Assembly (NCBI GenBank): GCA_050014415.1
Contig: JBEKDJ010000255.1
Coordinates: 1 to 7,064, forward strand
DNA from: JBEKDJ01 sp050014415
Lineage (GTDB): Bacteria > Desulfobacterota > BSN033 > UBA1163
Length of the DNA: 7,064 nucleotides
Reading direction: 5' to 3'
Shown here: piece by piece, positions 5,080 to 7,064 of the stretch
How positions within the stretch are numbered: position 1 is the first letter of the stretch
How the letters are laid out: each line of letters begins with the position of its first letter
Translations under genes and position numbers: made by a program
The notes under the pieces: model-generated
Told to the model about the DNA's origin: nothing
Databases searched by the model: none
Seen by the model: the letters and a program-made list of their open reading frames with translations, nothing else

Positions 5080-6759
5080 CTAAGGTGCTACTTTATTTCC
5101 AGATTCCATATCATAACACCAACAGAGCATTCCACCGTCTATGTTCTTCACATTCTCGAAGCCTTCGTGCCGGAGATTGAGACAGGCTTTATAAGAGCGT
5201 AGGCCTGATTCGCAGTGGACGGCAATCTCCTTTTCTTTATCGAGCTCATTGACTCGTTTCTTCAGTTCTCCCAAAGGGATCCAAACCGAATTTGGGATTC
5301 GCTTCTTCTTTACCTCATCTTCTTCCCTGACGTCTAATACTTGAAAAGACTCTTTTGAGGTCTCGAGTTTTTCTTTCACCTCTGAGGCTTGAATGCCTTT
5401 AAGCCTACCCTCCAATTTGTTCATCAATACATTGGCTGCCACGATCACCGGTGATAGGGCCGGACTGTATGGCGGTGCATAGGCCAAATCCACAGACATC
5501 AATTCCCGGCAGGTCATTCTGCCATGAAGGGCCATAGCCAGAATATCAATAAACTTATCTGAAGGTCCTTCACCAATCGCCTCTCCTCCCAGAATACGGC
5601 CTGTCTCTTTGTCGGCGATTACCTTCAAGGTTGATTCCTTACCTCCCGGGTAGTAATGAGCTCGATCATACCCTCTCACAATTGCTTGAATGGGCTGAAA
5701 CCCTTCCTTCTCCGCTTCTTTCATGTTGAGGCCGGTCTTGGCCACATTGAAATCGAAGGTCTTGAAGATCGCTGTCCCCATCACTCCCGGAAAGATAGCA
5801 TTCCCACCACAGACATTCACTCCCACCACTCTTCCCTGCTTATTTGCTGTGGAACCCAGAGGGATCCACGTCTTTTTCCCAGTGATAAGATGAGTTGTTT
5901 CGGCACAGTCGCCTGCTGCGTAAATCCCATCCACACTCGTCTCCATTTTTTCATTGACCCAGATCGCTCCCGTCTCGCCAATCTTAAGGCCGGCCTTCTT
6001 CACGAGCTCCACTTGAGGACGAATTCCAAGACTCATGAGGACCGCATCAGATTCTATCTCTCGTGCCACGGTTTGAACGTGAGTCACCTTCCCTTCTCTC
6101 CCCTTCAATGCCTTAATACCTTCCGAAGTATAGATTCGAACTCCCTTCTTCTCAAGGTATTGGCGAAGGATACCGGCAAAATCCTCGTCAAACAGGGTCA
6201 AGATTTGAGGAGCCAACTCAACAATCGTCACTTTTTTGCCTAACTGGACAAGGGATTCAGCCATCTCCAGACCGATATAACCTCCTCCTGCGATCACTGT
6301 GTTTGTGATGCTTTTCGACCTAACCCATTCGAGGACGGCATCGGCATCGAAAATCGAACGGAGGTAGAAGACATTGCCCAGATCTATGCCTTCGATTTTT
6401 GGCCGTATGGGTTGAGCACCCGTTGCAAGGACCAATCGATCAAAACGATCTGAAAAAGTCTCGCCTGAATCAAGATTGCGGCCAGAAACGGTATGGTTCT
6501 TAGCATCGATGTTTTCAATCCTGCGATGTTTCAGGACCCGTATGCCGTCCTGGGCGAACTTGCCGGGAGTCCGCGATACCAATGCGCCTCTCTCTTTGAC
6601 AAGGCCGCTGATGTAATAGGGAAGTCCGCACCCTGCATAGGAGATTTCCTCTTCTTCCTGATAGATCACGATCTCCATTTCAGGATCACACCTTCTCGCC
6701 TTGGCCGCGGCCTTCGGCCCTGCCGCAACCCCGCCAATCACTAAGAGTCTCTTCCTCAT
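5080..6759 (-). CDS. CoA-disulfide/persulfide reductase with C-terminal rhodanese domain
   Basis: This 559-residue flavoprotein belongs to the NADH oxidase/CoA-disulfide reductase group. The FAD-binding motif VIGGVAAGPKAA is at 7-18, and the redox-active cysteine of this family is Cys44 in SYAGCGLPYYISG. The NAD(P)H-binding motif TVIAGGGYIGLEMAE is at 154-168, the second FAD motif GIYAAGDCAE at 278-287, and the dimerisation domain runs from about 330 to 450 with the family segment LAYAPPYSPALSP (426-438). A rhodanese domain follows at about 455-552, with catalytic loop HCESGLRS and Cys516. Known fusions of this layout (CoADR-RHD, Npsr) reduce CoA disulfide, CoA persulfide or polysulfide with NAD(P)H, the rhodanese cysteine carrying sulfane sulfur. 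The same role in the cytoplasm is inferred here. Two further cysteines (546, 548) lie near the end of the rhodanese domain. GGAGGT at 6771-6776 supports the ATG. It appears to be a single-gene unit. Confidence 0.93.
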   Translation of the reverse strand: MRKRLLVIGGVAAGPKAAAKARRCDPEMEIVIYQEEEEISYAGCGLPYYISGLVKERGALVSRTPGKFAQDGIRVLKHRRIENIDAKNHTVSGRNLDSGETFSDRFDRLVLATGAQPIRPKIEGIDLGNVFYLRSIFDADAVLEWVRSKSITNTVIAGGGYIGLEMAESLVQLGKKVTIVELAPQILTLFDEDFAGILRQYLEKKGVRIYTSEGIKALKGREGKVTHVQTVAREIESDAVLMSLGIRPQVELVKKAGLKIGETGAIWVNEKMETSVDGIYAAGDCAETTHLITGKKTWIPLGSTANKQGRVVGVNVCGGNAIFPGVMGTAIFKTFDFNVAKTGLNMKEAEKEGFQPIQAIVRGYDRAHYYPGGKESTLKVIADKETGRILGGEAIGEGPSDKFIDILAMALHGRMTCRELMSVDLAYAPPYSPALSPVIVAANVLMNKLEGRLKGIQASEVKEKLETSKESFQVLDVREEDEVKKKRIPNSVWIPLGELKKRVNELDKEKEIAVHCESGLRSYKACLNLRHEGFENVKNIDGGMLCWCYDMESGNKVAP

Positions 6760-6853
6760 TTTGTAAGTTTACCTCCATCCATAAAATATAAATCTTCAAT
6801 CCATGCCTTCTTAAGCCATATCATCTTTACACTCACAAATCAGCGTGCATAAT

Positions 6854-6882
6854 AATATACACCATCTTTTGAATATTTGGAA
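6854..6882 (-). promoter_or_regulatory. Possible promoter of the CoA-disulfide reductase gene
   Basis: On the minus strand, TTCCAA (6877-6882, three of six) and TATATT (6854-6859, five of six against TATAAT) are 17 nt apart, in an AT-rich stretch upstream of the ATG at 6759. The leader would be just under 90 nt. No operator palindrome or riboswitch is recognised in 6760-6850. Confidence 0.35.
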
Positions 6883-6908
6883 CTGCAGATTACACCAAGA
6901 GGGAAGAG

Positions 6909-7064
6909 ATGGAAACGTCGTTTGTCGAGTCGAGTAGCCCGGGGGAATTTCACCCCCAGGCCCTCAGTTGGGATAGAAACTGGGCGCACAGCACCTTAAG
7001 AAGAGAGTTACCATTTGTACCCTTTCGAGCAAAATGGGTTCCTAGTTCTTCCTTGGCCTATGTT
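6909..7064 (+). CDS. Small plus-strand open frame, incomplete at right edge; possibly antisense of a mobile element
   Basis: From ATG at 6909 the plus strand stays open for 52 codons to the window end. It begins METSFVESSSPGEFHPQALS and contains NWAHSTLRRELPFVPFRAKW. AGAGGGAAG lies just upstream at good ribosome-binding distance, which favours a real gene divergent from the CoA-disulfide reductase. Against this, the segment is unusually rich in base-paired sequence (6936-6984). From memory, SPGEFHP-like peptides also appear in hypothetical proteins that are antisense readings of structured group II intron RNA. No domain, signal peptide or membrane segment is visible. I do not recognise a function. 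Either a short real gene or an accidental frame over a mobile-element remnant is possible, the second being somewhat more likely. Confidence 0.3.
   Translation, partial: METSFVESSSPGEFHPQALSWDRNWAHSTLRRELPFVPFRAKWVPSSSLAYV
6936..6984. other. Two adjacent hairpins, candidate structured RNA or intron remnant
   Basis: The segment 6936-6945 pairs with 6953-6962 (about ten pairs, two of them G-T wobbles, 7-nt loop). Immediately after it, 6963-6969 pairs with 6978-6984 (seven pairs, 8-nt loop). The two stems abut with no spacer, as in a multi-helix RNA. Read on the minus strand, the first stem, CCTGGGGGTGAAATTCCCCC, is followed by GGGCTACTCGACTC. That resembles, from memory, the domain III/IV region preceding reverse-transcriptase genes in bacterial group II introns. 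No domain V or reverse transcriptase is inside the window. The pairing is seen directly; the intron reading is inference. Confidence 0.4.

Noticed and set aside
5656..6243. Plus-strand frame of 195 codons inside the CoA-disulfide reductase gene
   Set aside because: It is antisense to a gene with complete FAD, NAD and active-site motifs; no domain is recognised in it.

Overview
This window reads as chromosomal DNA of a moderate-GC bacterium, probably an anaerobic or microaerophilic environmental lineage. Two things suggest this. One is a CoA-disulfide reductase/rhodanese fusion for persulfide or disulfide metabolism. The other is an AAATCCC... inverted-repeat element of a kind I associate from memory with Desulfobacterota and Nitrospirota genomes. 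This placement is an inference; no rRNA or marker gene is present. All recognised genes lie on the minus strand, so transcription runs from high to low coordinates.

Right to left: 6909-7064 holds a small plus-strand open frame that runs off the window. It overlaps two back-to-back hairpins and may be the edge of a mobile element, possibly a group II intron. Next is a 559-residue CoA-disulfide reductase-like flavoprotein with a C-terminal rhodanese domain (5080-6759). The gap after it holds a MITE-like inverted repeat (4948-5072), followed by a GNAT acetyltransferase (4393-4896).

A tight same-strand cluster follows: an AlkD-type DNA alkylation repair protein (3591-4271), a YetF/DUF421 membrane protein (3001-3540), a second GNAT acetyltransferase (2526-2987) and a short GGQ release-factor-like ribosome-rescue protein (2150-2515). 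Spacings of 50, 13 and 10 nt suggest one transcript. A gap of about 370 nt with only weak small open frames separates it from a cupin gene (1454-1777) and a YbaK-type tRNA deacylase (905-1387), probably a pair. The left edge holds the N-terminal part of an exported HEAT-repeat protein (1-660) with a good candidate promoter.

Several genes fit damage control: alkylation repair, tRNA proofreading, stalled-ribosome rescue and thiol redox. No phage, CRISPR, rRNA, tRNA or obvious defence system is visible. The least explained parts are the right edge, the inverted-repeat element and the 1778-2149 gap.
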